Below, in pieces: positions 27,701 through 42,700 of a stretch of DNA of 64,000 nucleotides. A program made the translations under genes and the position numbers. The notes under the pieces were generated by a model. The model ran no database searches and had not been told where the DNA came from. It saw only the letters and a program-made list of their open reading frames with translations. The first letter of the stretch is position 1. The number at the start of each line of letters is the position of its first letter. Source of the DNA: Galaxea fascicularis. Its lineage: Eukaryota; Cnidaria; Anthozoa; Scleractinia; Euphylliidae. The DNA lies in contig OX419337.1 of NCBI GenBank assembly GCA_948470475.1, positions 33,668,984 through 33,732,983 on the forward strand. Direction: 5' to 3'.

Positions 27701-30700
27701 GGGATGTTACGCTGCTGCTATGCGCTACACAAGTGATTTTCTGTTTGTCATGGTGATGCGATGTTTTTGAATATTGTCGCGTCGCCAGCGCGCGGCGAAA
27801 AACGCATGTGTAGCCACTGGTGATTCGATGGCGACAGCTGAAAAAAGCGCAGAAAAAAATCAGATTAAGTAACTCATGTAGCCACCACTGCGCACCGGCG
27901 ACGGGAGAATTTTCACAAAAATCACATCACCATCTCAAGTAAAACACTGCTCATGTAGCCGCGGCTTTTCATTCGTATGTTATCCCTATAACCCGTGAGA
28001 ATGACAAATGTTTAATTTCTCCTTCCAATAACACTGCTCAATCAAACACAAAGGTGGTGAGAAAAAAGGGAAGTGATCAACATGGGACAAAGGTCTTGAT
28101 TGTTTAACATTACCTTGGAAATGTTTGGAGAATAGTGTGTGGAGAACATAGATGCTGATAGTAGTGTTTAAAAGGTTAACAGAGAAACAACAGATTGAGT
28201 GTTTGTATACCGTGTTGGGAGCAACATCCAACATTGATCAACTCCCATCGTCTCCCAACAACACCCAAGGCGCCTTTCAAACGCATGGACCCAAAAAATG
28301 TTGGAAGCTGAGAGCATTTCCGCGGGCCTCAAAGATGGTCTTGTTTCTGCGCCAAAAGTAATTCTCAATCTTGCCTTTGCAGGCCTCAAGATTCCTATTT
28401 CTGTTTCTTTCGATTGGATCAAGAAGCAACTTTACTGGGTTGATGTCAGAGCACGTACCATTGGCAAGGCGCATGTTAACGGATCTAGCCGAGAGGACAT
28501 AATTACTGGAACCAAGGCCTGGAAACCCACAAGGATCCTTGTGCTACCTTGTGTGAGGTCAGTTTGGTTTGGTTTATTTCTTGTCTTTTTCCTTGAGTTG
28601 GTTTGTTTGAATATTTTTTTCGTCAGTATCATATTAAAAATATTAAAATATAAAAATTATATAAAGAAAAGCAAAAAAATATATATATATATGCAACAAT
28701 TATATAATTTTTATATTTTTTGCTTTTCTTTATTCATTTTATTTCAAGTATTGTTTTCTTTATGAGCTCCTTTGTATTTTATTTGTACATGTTACGTAAT
28801 ACGATACCGTGATTTCTTACACTTTTTATCTTATAATTTTTGTATAAATGACGTAGAATCAGTCTCAGCTTGTACCAGGTAGTTTTTAAACGTGCACTGA
28901 AGAAGCCCGAAGGGCGAAACGTGTGCACTACATTAAATTATGCAGACCTGTGAGAAGTTCGTTAGGGACTCAATTTCTTCACACTATTTATTCATTCATC
29001 TGAGTCCAAACGTGTACATTGACCACCGTACAGGAATTCTAAAAGTTGACGTTTCGAGCGTAAGTCCTTCGTCAGAGCGAATCCTGACGAAGAGCTAACG
29101 CTCGAAACGTCAGCTTTTAGAATCTCTGTACGGTGGTCAATTTACATTGTCAACTTCGTTGATAAAACCAAATTTTTATGTAGAACTCCCCCACCGACGC
29201 AGCATCACTGTTTCTTTAGAAACTACTCTCTTTATTCACAGGGTGCGCAAACCGAGCAACGAACCAATTAGAATTTTAGGCAAATAGATGCACTTGCAAG
29301 TTGCAAAATGTGTTTTGTTTCCTCGTTTTTAGGGTACTGGTGTGGACAGAAAAATATTCCTTTGAGTTAGTTATAAAAAGAGCGAACACAGATGGCAGTG
29401 ATGTGAAAGTTCTTCACAACACTTCGACTTCGTACTTAACTGACCATTCTTCTATCACTTATGATGACTCTCAAGACCGTTTGTACTGGTGTGACCCAGG
29501 GAACAAGCGGTAAGTTAGTCCAAGTGTATTTGTACAGTTAAATTGCGCTATAATAAACTTTCCTACCACTATGACCGGTTCTGCAACCTTTACGGCCCTT
29601 TCCCTGCCTTCCGGCCGACCAGCTTCGAGAACCACACCCCAATTCCCACTCCAGCCAACAATAGGCCTACTATACCGAGATTGTGCTGGAGAATCGCCGA
29701 AAAAGTTGCTTCGAAAATGCCTAATAGATCGCTGCCAACATCTGAAAAGCTGCCCTAAAACTCAAGGGGACTTGTGTTTGGGATATTGTGAAGATGCTGA
29801 AGAAGGAATGCACTCAAAACCCCACGTTTTATCTGTTTCCTCAACAATAAAAATATCCAAATGGCCAAAGCATAAGCATTTGTTCTTGTGTGATAGTTTG
29901 AAAGACGGACATGTTCAAGTTTTCGAGGTATTCCAATTTCAGAATATCCGGAATAAGGAGTGTTCAAAATTTTAGATCTTCGCTTACATTATCCCAGAAG
30001 TTGAAAAGCGCAATCTAGGTAGGCACAGCCATGGCATGATAAGTACGAGTTTTGTGACCATTCCCCGCTAATCATAAGCTCCGTAACGCCTCTTCCCCCT
30101 CGGCCGGTCAGCATGTTATCACTGTGTAATCCCCTTTGAATTGATCGGAGTATTCCGTTGTGCAGGTGGCTGTTTTCAACAGTGTTAAGCACTGTTGAAA
30201 ACTGAATGGAAGTTTAAACCGATTTAAACTTGATTCAACACACTTTCAACCAGCTTTCAACCTTTTTTTATGCTTTCAACAATGTTAGACCACCTGTTCA
30301 AACGCACCCAACATTTGGTTCAACAAAGTGTTAAACGCGTGTTGAAGCAAATGTTGAAACCGTTTAAACGGGCCTTTATAGTTTGAATGACAGCATATGG
30401 AAAGACACTTTTGCATTCCATCATCGGATGCGAACACCGACTCACTGTGCCACTCGTATCGCATTAATTTGCCTGCTGTTTGTTTTCAAATAGTGTGTTG
30501 AGTGTTTTCCTGAATGGCACTGGCTTCCATGTTGTGTCGATAACTTACATGGCCTCCACCTTGGGGATTCTTGGAAATTTCTTGTATTGGTCCACGGGTC
30601 CTCTTGTCATACGAAGCGACAAAGTGATCGGTACGAATCGAGATCTGATAGGAAAAGTTCCGACTTCGGTGACAGCTCTACAAGTGTTTGCCAAGCAGCG

Positions 30701-33700
30701 CCAAAACTGTAAGTTCTTAAACTCGTTTTAATTTGTTAAAGCCCGTGCAAACGCTGCCAACATTGTTGAGCAACAACATGGAACAGTAAATAAATGAGAA
30801 TAGACATGAAAATCGTTTATACAACTGCAGTTGTTTAGAGCAGTACACCGGTGTCGCAGAGTTCTTGAGTTCGACTTTCGTGCAAGCTCGGGCTAATTCC
30901 TCAATGGCGCAAGCAACTGCGATGATCTTTCACATCTTCAGACATCTTACAATGTTGGGTCCAAAGTGTAGAATGCATTTAAACACCGTTTTGTTTGTTG
31001 ACATTTGAAACAACATCCAACTTCTCACAATTCTCATCAACATACAACTTGGTGTTTTTAATACGCTGGGTGAAGCTTTATTCTGTCACTTTTCTAGGTA
31101 CCATAAATCCTTGTCTTAGCGGTGGTGGTTGCTCCCACTTCTGCCAAGTCCAAGGGCAGAAACGCGAGTGCAGCTGTCCACCGGGACTTGTTCTTCAAGG
31201 CGATTTTCAATGTGTGAATAAGTCAGTCATCTGCCCGGGACGACAGTTTGCCTGTACCAACGGGAAGTGTCTGGTGGACGCATTTGTGTGTGATAGGCAG
31301 GATGATTGTGGGGACGGTTCAGACGAGTTTCACGCAATGTGCGGTTAGTGAAGGATTCTTGAAAATATTGGAGCTTAATGGTGTGTTTACTTCAGTATTG
31401 GGGAAAAATTAGCTAGGGTTTGACAGTGAAATCCCGATCTAACGAAGTGCCAAGGGAGTGTTTAAACGCGTTTGTTATAAACCAAACCCCGTTATAACGA
31501 ATTTGTTGTGAAACGACCAAGAACTTTCGTTATGTTGGAATTTTGTCTTAAATATTAAACAAAGAGGATAGAGCCACGTAGATATCATGTGATGGTCGGT
31601 GCCCTCTGAGAGCGTATAATGTGCTTTTTGTTGGTAGAAACGCATTTCCCAATCACATGTAATGATTTAGGATTTTCCACCACTGTTGATCTATTTTGCC
31701 TGAGGCTTCAGTCACGTGATGACGGATTTTAGTTTTTTTCAGGGCAAATTTAATTTAAGTTTGCATTGTGTTCGTTTAATCCAGTAAAGTTCTGTTACAT
31801 ACATTTTACTGTAACCTTGCCTGAGCTGTAGAATAGCATTTGTTTCAACTGGAAATTCCACATGACGGAGCTCGCGATGCCTGGGTACCACAATGCTCTT
31901 AAGTTTTGTAGTTTAATTAGTCGCTCTGGTTCACTGAATTTATCCATCTATAAAGACGTGAGTGACCTTTATCTACCCTCGGTAGTATATTTAGCACAAA
32001 GGGTAGTGTGGCCAAGTAAATGCATGAAACAAAATAACTTACATAAACTTAATAGGGTTAAGCAAAAACCAACTGGCAGAAGGAGAATTACAAGCGTGAC
32101 CGAACAAGAGCGGTAATCGAACCCGCTCGCCCATACTGCCTCCTTGTATTATACTTGACTTAAGGTAAGGCGCGTGAGGTTTGTAATAACTTGTACCCCC
32201 TTTTTTATCATTTCCAGCTCAGAGACGATGTAGATTAGACGAATTTAGATGTGCAAGTGGACAGTGTGTTCATTCAAACTGGAAATGTGATTTTGAACGC
32301 GACTGCACTGACGGAAGCGACGAAAAGGGATGTGCTCGAAAGGTAAGCTGTTCATTTGACGTTTAGCTTTCGCTCCCATTTTGTCTTTTGAGTAGTCGAA
32401 TGTTTCTAGTTCATGTAGTGTCATTTCCGCAGAATTGCTCCTATAATATTTCTAGTGCTTTAAGTAAGGTTTCAGGACGATATCGTTTACTATTTCAAAT
32501 ACAGCACTCTGAAGTTTGATGCAAGTTCGTGGTAGCAATTATCAAGTGTGTTATTGATGTAAAAATGACATTTCAGCAATTCCGACGAGAAATCTTATTT
32601 CTGTCTTTCACCGACCTTCACGGCGGCCAAAAAGCCAGAGAGACTAAAAAGACGATGATTTCACAAGCCAGTGCTTGGGATCAAGTGAACAAAGACAGAA
32701 GGGATGACCCTTGTAGTGATCCAGATAACAAAGGGAGGCATATGAGGAAAGCGGAATTCTTAAACCGACTGAGTGATTGAGTTCGAAGATTTAGGAGGCT
32801 GGTGCCTATTGACCCCTCATCCCCATCCCATCCCCCTACCCCCCACCATACCCCACACCGATCAAGTAAAATGCTGTTTAAAATAATTCATAGTATTACA
32901 TTTACTTGATACGACATTAGATTGTGAAGAATCATGATGAGTTTTGGAATTTTATTTCTCTTATCACCAGACATGTGCTACACACAGATTCACCTGCGCC
33001 AATGGCCACTGCATTAATATCGAGTGGAAATGCGACGGTGACAACGACTGCGGGGATTTTTCGGATGAGACCGGGTGTCTTCCCATGACGTGCCCCCCAG
33101 GGAAGGCCAAGTGCGGAGACACCAACGCGTGCATCGACTCCGCCTGGTTGTGTGACAGAGACAAGGACTGCGAAAACGGCTGGGATGAGAGTGAAGCCGT
33201 GTGTAACAACAAGACGTGTAGCGAGGGAAGTTTTCGCTGCGCGATGGGTCATTGTATTTCTTTGCAATGGCGTTGTGATGGCGAAGATGACTGTGGAGAC
33301 GGCAGTGATGAAGCACTGTGTAAACGTGCGAACCACACGTGTCATAGCCACCAGTTTACCTGCCGAAATGGTAAGTATTTTGTTCTGTGCAATTTCTTTA
33401 ACTTTCAAACAATGTATTGAACCCGGCGGGCAGTATGCAGTGACACCATCACTACCATGGTGAACCGGCAACAAAAATTTCCTCATCAGTCTCTATTGTT
33501 ATTGGCCACTTACAGAGCCGCCGCGCCATTGTTATTTGAATCTCATTGGGGTTAAGTTTGTATCCTATAAATTGACTTACCTGCTGCGCTGTCACTTCTA
33601 CCCTGGCTCCAGAGGCCTGTTTTAGGTCGTATTGCCGGGCATTATGCTCGTTTTCGCATTTCAAGTCGTAATCCTTGGCCTTATGCTTGATCTCTCATTC

Positions 33701-36700
33701 CAGGTCGTTGCATTGATATGAAGTTTAAATGTGATGGTGATGACGATTGTGGCGATGGCTCCGATGAAGCTGAAGATGATCTTCACTGCGAGCGCACCTG
33801 TGATCCGACAGAATTCAAGTGTGCGAACTCTTCGCGCTGTGTGCTTTTGTCTTATGTCTGCGATGGAGACAACGACTGTGGCGACGCTTCTGACGAACAT
33901 CCCAAGGAGGGCTGTGTGTTTGAAAGCTGTAAACCAAAACAATTTAGGTGATATAACAAACATAACTGTCAACATCTGCTTATTTGATTCCTAATGCGTA
34001 GACTTCCTTATGAAAACGAGCACCATTTAGATGAAACAAAACTAATTCCCACATGACGAGCTCAGCATGCAGTAACTTGCAAGTAAGAGGAGACTGAAGC
34101 CTGTTGAAATTTAGCCTCCTGCAATAAAGAAAAAAACTTCCATTTCGTAACCATTTGCGAAAACAAAATCTTATAGCAATGTAACTTGCCCCTTGTAATA
34201 TTTTTAAAATAATAATAATTATTGTTATTGTTATCAACAGATGCGCGAATGGTCTGTGCGTTCTGAAGCTCTGGCTTTGTGACGGTCAAAACGACTGCGG
34301 GGACAACTCGGACGAAACCAACTGCGCCAACCACACGTGCCTTGAGAACCAGTTCACTTGTGGAAATGGCTACTGTGTGCCCAGGAGCTACGTATGTGAT
34401 GGGGACAGAGACTGTTTGGACAGCTCTGATGAAGATCCGAGGATATGTGCGAGAACCCCCGCCCCCTCGTGCCCCAGGGCTTCTTTCAGCTGCGGTAATG
34501 GGACTTGCATTAACATGAGTCAGGTCTGTGATGGACACGAAGATTGTGTGAATGGGGTTGATGAGTTCCGATGTAAGCAGGGTGCTTGCCACCGGACTGA
34601 GCAGAACCAGGTATCTTAACAGCAAACTTCTTAGCCTATTTGTAGAAATTATCACATTTGTTTATTGCTGAAAGCAACGCGATTCAGAGAGAATCATTAA
34701 CTAAGCAACGATGAATAGTAAAGGTAAGGTCGCTTGGTCCCGACAAGGCTTCATAATCCCCTGTATCAAACAAGCAGATAACAAAAGCACGGTGAACTTG
34801 ATTTCCGTGTTCATGCAAAACGATTTTGTTCGTAACCATCGAATTCACTCATACGCAATTTCGTCGAAACTCTTCGACTGGGAGGGTAACACAGTTATAA
34901 CAGCTTAAGTAACTTCACACACTCGAAAATCCTCCCCGTCCCCCTCTCATGGAGCCGGACAAACCCCTTTGCCATAACGTGCGACAAAGCTCTATTTTGT
35001 TAGTAAGCGAGCGCCGACATAAGAGGGCATAAGGGCGACGCTAAACATGGGCCTGATCGTAGGTTACTTATGCCGTAGTCACGACAATTAAAAACCATTT
35101 CGATTGAACACCCCTCGGAATGTTATTGCGGTCAACAGCTTGCGGCGTGGGTGGTATTGTCTTCCGTGAGGAAATTAGTGTCCCACACAAGGGTTTCAAA
35201 AAGAAAAAAAAGTAGCAAGAGGATATTCAGAAGTACCCGATAGCAGCACAGTGCGGCGGAGCCGAAGTTTATGCCGAAGTATCCGGCGCGAGCGCTTAAA
35301 GTAGCCGGTGACTTGCGTCGGGCGCCGGCTTAAATTGGAAACCCTGCCCACCTAGTGTCAGTTTTGTTATTCTTATTAACTATGCCCGATGAACATTTTC
35401 AACTCAGGCAAAAGAGTACCTGCGTAGGAGGCTACTCAGTTGAAAAAAACAAATATTCGTGTACCCCTCTTCTCCCCCTCCCCCTCCCCTTCTCCTCCAA
35501 CTCCCCCCCTCCCCTACAACGCAATACCACAGTTTCTTGAGAAACGATCCCGTTTATTCATCTTACAAGTAGGCGAGTCAGCTTACAAGTTAACGAGTTT
35601 GTTGTCAACGAGCGAGTACACCGACATTCTTTTTGTCTGTTACAGTGCTCTCAACTTTGTCACAGTTCCCCTACCGGATACACTTGTTCCTGTCGGCCTG
35701 GTTTTAAGCTGCTGACTGATGGCGCCTCTTGTGAGGATATAGATGAATGCGAGGAGTACCAGCTAAACCAGTGTAACCACTTCTGCGTGAATCTCAAAGG
35801 TCATTACAAGTGCACATGTGCAGATGGTTATGCACTCCAGCCAGGCGACCCACACACTTGCAAACCTGTCAACACCACGGTCAAACCCTATCTGGCGTTT
35901 CTTCGCCGGTACGAGATTCGCAAACTCGCCACCGATGGCTCCTGGGAAGGGGAGATATTGCGCAAAATCCAAAACGCTGTTGGCATCGATTTTGATTGGT
36001 CGGAGCAGCGAGTATATTGGACGGAAGGCCGGGCGCCGCCGCGCGTCAGGCGCGTGTTTTTCAACGGTACTGGGGAGGAAGTCGTTTTGGAGACCGGGAT
36101 GTATAATGTGGAAGGCCTCGCGGTTGACTGGGTTGGAAGAAATATCTACCTTGCAGACAGGATTCAGGACAAGATATTTGTTGCGACGCTCGATGGACGG
36201 TACATGAAGACGCTGATAGCTGAAGGTCTTCAGGAGCCCAGAGCAGTGGTCGTTGATCCCAGTGATGGTATGCTGTTTAAAATAAACTATGTTAGCTAAT
36301 TGCCAGGGATAAAGTGGCTTTGACGAATAGTAATGACAACTTCTGAGAAACTTTTCTTTTTGACCTACAATGATTATTGTTGTTTTTGCGGCATTTTGCC
36401 TGCGAACGCATTCCTTTAAAACGGAGAATTCAAGTTTTGATCTGAAGATACTGACTGTTGTTTAGGCTCGACTTGAAAGTCAAGAGATACGATTTTGAAG
36501 ATTCTCAAGTTTTGTTGGATAGTTGATAATATTTATTCTCTCCATAAAAAACGGTTTGCTACTCAATTATTTGCTTCGAATCGCGATTCGTTTGTTGCGT
36601 TGTTTATAGCCTGCGAGCAAGCTCTCTCGTTGGGTGGGAGGTGGGAGGAGAAAAATGGAGAAAGAGCTTGCAACGATCTCTCTACAATTTGAATTCCACC

Positions 36701-39700
36701 CTTAATGCTCCATGTGGCTTCTATTCTGGCTGCCCGAGATGTCCAAATCTGGCCAATCAGCGCAAACCGGAAATACCATATAAACACGTGAAAGACAAAT
36801 TTTCCTGCCAACAGCGCTGCTAAAACATACTCCAAAAGACGAGAATCGTCGTGGAAAAAAACGCCTCACTTTTTGGGAGTCTGCCCACCGTGTTTTACGA
36901 AAATACGAAAAATCAGCGTGGGTTTTAGCCACTCTGAACAACCCAAAGTTTGCTGTGTCAGAGAGTGAAATCGAAGAGTCGGATGTTGCACCAAGGATGA
37001 AGCGAACTTTGCCAACCTCAGTGACTACGTCAGATAAAGGTCCCGGTCAAAGAAAGATCGCGAAGTCCAAAGGAAACCTAAAAGAATGAGGCAGAGCGGT
37101 GAAATCCTTGGGATTGCAGTTAAGCTGTCGGGCAAACGAAGATGAAGATGCGATCTTGAGTACCGATGACATGAATTCCCTCGAAAACTCAACGCGAGTG
37201 AAAGTTGGCGTGTTGTGGGTACTGTAGCAGCTCTCGTAAGCTCTAAATTTCATAGGCAGGCCTAGTGTAGCACCTCTATTGTTTTAGGGATAGGGTCCAT
37301 TGTTTGTGTTGTTTGTTCTTTTGTTCACCTGAAGAGTTGCAAGGCAATCTCGTGAGACCTTACGAGAGCTGCTACATGCCCCCGTGTTGTGGCTGAGCAA
37401 GGTTAGTTATCGACTGCCAGACGCTGTTCTGGATTCAAATTCAACGAACAGTTCAGATATTTCGAGAAATTCTCCCAAGCTTGACGAAGACAATTGTCTC
37501 GTCTTTCTGTCATGTTTGTTTTCTCTTGAACATCCCAGCAGGTCCCGCGCGAAACTGATGACGTCAGCGTTAACTTGAATAGCGACCAATCAGTATTTTG
37601 CATCGAAGCAAATATTCAAATCGCAGAGAGATCATTGCAAGCTCTCTTTCTCCTCCCACCCCCCACCCCCCGAGAAAGCTTGCTCGCAGGCTACGTTTTT
37701 TACGTCTGTTGTGATTGGCTGTGGTAAATACGTTAATTTGGGCCTCGTCCACACTAATGCGTGTTCATTTGAGAACGCATACTTTTTATCTTTTGTCGCC
37801 TTCCGTCCAGTAGAATTGCTATCAGCATCGCGAAGACAGTCGAAAGTACGGTCGAGGAAAGCCTGGTGACGAAGACGGATTTTTTTAACCGTTTTCGATG
37901 ATCTAGTGTGGACGCTGTGAAAACGCAAATGTGGACGTAAACCTTTTTATGCGTTTTCAAGAAACAGAAAACGGAGGTTTTCGAAAACGCATTAATGTCT
38001 ACGGGGCCAAGGTTTTGTCATACTCGATTGAAAAGCATTCTGCCTTCACAGGCTACTTATATTATAGCGACTGGGGAAACAAGCCTCACATCGGCAAATG
38101 CGGTCTGGACGGCTCTACAAGAAGCTTCTTCGTAACAAGCAAGCACATAGGCTGGCCAAACGGTCTGTCACTCTGCCACATCACCAAACGCCTATTCTGG
38201 GTCGACGCTAAGTTCGACGTCATTGAATCGGTCGACAAGAACGGAGAGAACCGTGTTCAGCTCACCAAGCTGTATGCGCCGCATCCATTTGCTATCAGTG
38301 TGTTTGAAGACTTTGTTTACTGGACGGATTGGATGACCATGGCCATCCACCGCGCGCATAGAATCACGGGAGAGCAGCACACGGTAGTGTTGAATTCGTC
38401 GCATAGGCTCATGGGACTACAGGTAACTTCTTCACTTCGCGTGTATTTGGGTCAGAAAAAAGGTGCAGTAAGCTAGCCGAAGTAAAAAAATTGCATGGCA
38501 ATTGATATTACGGCTAGTCGTGCCGTTATTCTACTGTGTTACAAAACGTCTGCAATATTGAAATGAAGAGTAAGTGAAGCTGCTATTTTCTTACATTGGC
38601 TGAGGCACTTTTGCAGCTGGGTAAAGAAAACCAACATTGAGGGCCACCGTAATTAACTTATTGTTAGCTTTCTGGTGTTACCTCTCTAAATATTGTTTGT
38701 GTGTCATTTTGCGTTTATCTCAAGCTGTCAAATGTGGTGCATCTTCTCTCAATTACAGTAGCTAAGGGTGAGTAGTTTTCAGGCAAAACAGGGTTAACAA
38801 TGTACGCCGGTGTTGGGTTTGTTTGAAAGGGTGTCGTTGTGGTTTGGCGTGTAAATCAGGAGTTAGTACCCAACAACAAATTTTTCAGAATTGAACTGTT
38901 TTCGGCTAAAATGATTTGTGAGCGTCTGCAAACAGATTTCTGGTTAATTGTTAATTTTCGTAGGAAAAACGTACCCACTCTTCAGAGCCAGCTAGCAATA
39001 AATATGACGTTTGTAGTTGCCAGCCATAACCCGTCTTACCAGTTGATTTTTCTCAGCCAGGAAGTATTACTAAAGTAAATCTTCTGTCATTTCTATTTCA
39101 GGTTATTCATCCTTTCCGCCAGCCTCCCCTCCCTTCACCTTGCACGAATTTCCCCTGCTCTGGCTTGTGTCTACTAAACCCGGGAGGGGGGTACCGCTGT
39201 GCCTGTCCGGACAACTTCCATCTGGCAAATGATAACAAAACCTGTCTGGATAACTGCGCCAACAGTGACTTCGTATGTGCTAATAATCTGTGTATTCCTC
39301 GCGTGTGGCGGTGTGATGGGGATGATGACTGTGGAGATGGTTCCGACGAACCACCTTCCTGCCCTCCAAGACACTGCCCACCAGGTGACTGATCCCGGTC
39401 TGTAATAATGGTCTTATAATCGGATGATTGGGAACGATAGGGGGGCGGGGGGAGGGGGACGTGAAAAGTTACCCTCCGGCTGTGTGAGACACGGGTGGCT
39501 AGTTCGTAAAGCGTATCCTCGCAAAGTAACGTTACGAAATCCCCGCCTGCTCTGTCGGACACATTGTGGGGAGTAGGAATGGCGCAGTGGTGAGAGCGCT
39601 CGCCTTCCATCAATGTGTCCCGGATTTTGATCCCGGACTCCGCGTCATTAGCTGTCTTAGTACTCTTCTTTGTCTTTAAATTTTTTTCTCCGGTTTTCCG

Positions 39701-42700
39701 GGTTTCCCCATTTCTCAAAAACCAACACTTTCTAATTTCAATTCCAGTGGGATGCAGTGGATGATAAGTCCTACTATGTGGATGTCCGGTCGATTTATTT
39801 GATTTTTATTTAGTTTAAGCTCTTTTATTTTCCTTCTTCTTTTTACAATCTTAACATTTCCTTTACTCACTACTACCCTAGGGATGTTTCAGTGCGACGA
39901 CATGAGCTGCGTGTCCATAATCGCAGTTTGCAATGGCCACAAGGATTGCGTCAATGGTACTGATGAATTGTCATGCCCGGCGCGGCAGTGTGCACCGTTT
40001 CAGTTCAGGTGTGTTCGGAAAAAAATGAAGTTGCCATAATCTAATTTTTTCAATATACAGGGACGGAACCTGTGGATGAGGTGCTAGATCTAAAATCTTG
40101 AACAAATTTATCTTCGAAGCCTCTTTATGCGAAAACAGTGACAACTGAGTGACCCCTTCTCCGTCCCCCCCCCCCCCCCCCCACCAATTCATTGTTGTTT
40201 GCGGCTCCTAAACGTTTCCCTAAGAATAGTGGCTTCCCATATTCAGCATTGAATAGGGGTATGGGGGAAGAGGACGTTAGTGTCAGTAGAAATACTGTTG
40301 AACCATGCGTTTTGATGAAGCATTTTTGAACGCCAATAAGCCACTTTGTCAAATAGGTTTGTTCAAGATTGTAGCTTTGCTCACTTATTTGTTATGCATC
40401 GATGGACGTGCTAGCTCTTAAACTGTGACCCTTAAAAATTTGGAGACTCTGAAGTTACACAGCGTAAGACGTTTTGTCGTTAACATCGCATATGAGCTCT
40501 ACTTGGTAAATTATTCATGTTACTCGCTTGGAGCTGCTAACAAGCTTCTATCCCGGTCCTTACCGCGTTTTGACATCTGTGCGGTATCGGAGTGCGCACG
40601 CCAAATGGGATCCATTTGTTAAATAGTTCCTTGCTTTCGAGAGTTGTGTATTTTTGTGGAAGTGGCAACCAACATGACAATAAAGTTAGGAAGGGTAATG
40701 ATCCTCTTTTTATGCAGATGTGCGAACCTCCAATGTGTGTTCATACCGCAAGTATGCGACGGCAATAATGATTGTGGTGACAACTCAGATGAACTGCACT
40801 GCAAGCCCATCACATGCGCCGCGGATCGTCACACCTGCCCGAACGGACGCTGTATTTCCCGCCACTGGCTCTGTGACGGTGACAACGATTGCGGAGATGA
40901 GAGCGATGAATCCCCGAGCGTTTGTAGTAATTACACCTGCGACCCTGTCACGTTATTCCAGTGTAACGCGTCACGCAAGTGCATTCCCAGACTTTGGAAG
41001 TGTGACGGGGATGACGATTGTGATGATGGATCGGACGAGGCTATTGAAGCTTGCGAAGGTTAGAAAAATCGCCTTATTTTGTGTTTGAACATTTTTGTGT
41101 GCAGAGCCTTTCTTGTCAGTTTGAATTCTATGTAAAGTCCTTCCAACCACACTGACAAGTGCAATACCTTCAGGTCTATTGATTACAAGCGCTTTATTTC
41201 TATTTAAAAAGGCGGCCTCGACCACCTACTACATAGTGAACGAAAACGTCACTTGAAAATACAATTCACTTTATCATAAGTACTTCGCGACTTTTTCAGT
41301 TCGTTTATTTAGTAATAGGTGGGTGAACTTTGAAAAAAAACGATATGTTTGACAATTCGTTTCTAAAAATGAAATACACCCACAAGTTTTTCAACTTTTG
41401 ATATTGGCCATGAAGCGAATAGGCTCGATTACCAGCCGCTGTTCGGGAAAAGGCGGGGAGCAAACACTGGACCTGAGTGAGCGGCGGAAATCGAGCCTAT
41501 GAAGCGAACTGCTGTAGACAGCATCTTCAAGTTAGTAAAATAGCCATGTTTGGAAGTCGCAGCTTCTCGCAAAGTCGGGAAATTTTACAGATGGTTGTTT
41601 GCTTTTTGGTTGAAAAAACTTGCCCCCGGCATACAAATATCAATAACATGTTCCAACTTTGTAGAAACATGTTTTCACTAGATGTGAATCTTAGCTGAGT
41701 ATAATCATGGAAAGATCTACTCTGTATCTTCATGGTTTGGTCTCTGATCCATCAGTCAGTCCAAGATCGCTGCTTGCATGCTTCTGTTTTGACATTGTGC
41801 CCAAATATTTTGTCCTTTCCTGGCTTTTAAGGGATTCAATGCGATGCTGGTACTTTTCAATGCCGCAATAAACGCTGCATTCCACAAGACTGGAGATGTG
41901 ATGGCGAGGATGATTGTAAAGATGGCTCAGACGAAAGAGGATGCCTGCCTCGCGCCTGTAGCAGCAATGAATTCAGGTGAGTTGACTCCTCGTTCACACG
42001 GGTGTGTTTTAGGTCATCCAAAAATAGTTTTTCAGCGCTTTAGAAATATTTTGGTGATTTTTTTCAGTTTTCCTACTTTGTAGGAACTTATTCAGGTATT
42101 GTTAACCCATTCACTCCTACGATCGCAGTATCAATTCCCCTTACTTTGTGCCATGCATTGCTTATGATGTTAGTTCTGCGAATTTGGTGTTAAATCAAAC
42201 AATAGCCCCTAGTCTGCTTCACAATGTAATGATATTGCAATTGGTCTCTCCTGGCAGTTTAAGTGTTAATTCATCCTTTACCAAAATCTTTGCTTTCTAC
42301 TCGTGAGATTTCATGCAATACGCGCGCTATGGAGATACGTTAGTCATTGTTTATTCGTTTTGTCGGTAGGTGTGCCTCTGGTCGCTGCATCAGCAGTGGG
42401 TGGGTTTGCGATGGCGAAAATGATTGTGAAGATTCAACAGATGAAATAGATTGCGTCAACACATCCTGCAGAGAAGGACAGTTCCGATGCACCACTGGCG
42501 AATGTATTGTTAAAGAATGGAGGTGTGACGGGAAGAAAGATTGCAAAGATTCTTCAGATGAGCAAGGTGACTTTAAATGTACTATGAGAAGCACCACCAA
42601 CTGAATTCATTTAGTCTGGTTTTTCTGACATTAGAATCCCTTTTCTGTGTTACACAAACTATGACATTCGGTGGCGAGTGTTGGTCCACATGGTGTTGGT

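Noticed and set aside
32932..33486. 184-codon minus-strand frame
   Set aside because: Antisense shadow of the LDLa-coding exon 25; high Val/Ile/Thr composition comes from complement of the acidic repeats.
34062..34655. 197-codon minus-strand frame
   Set aside because: Antisense shadow of exon 27.
39107..39718. 203-codon minus-strand frame
   Set aside because: Antisense of exon 30 continued into a SINE; no domain.
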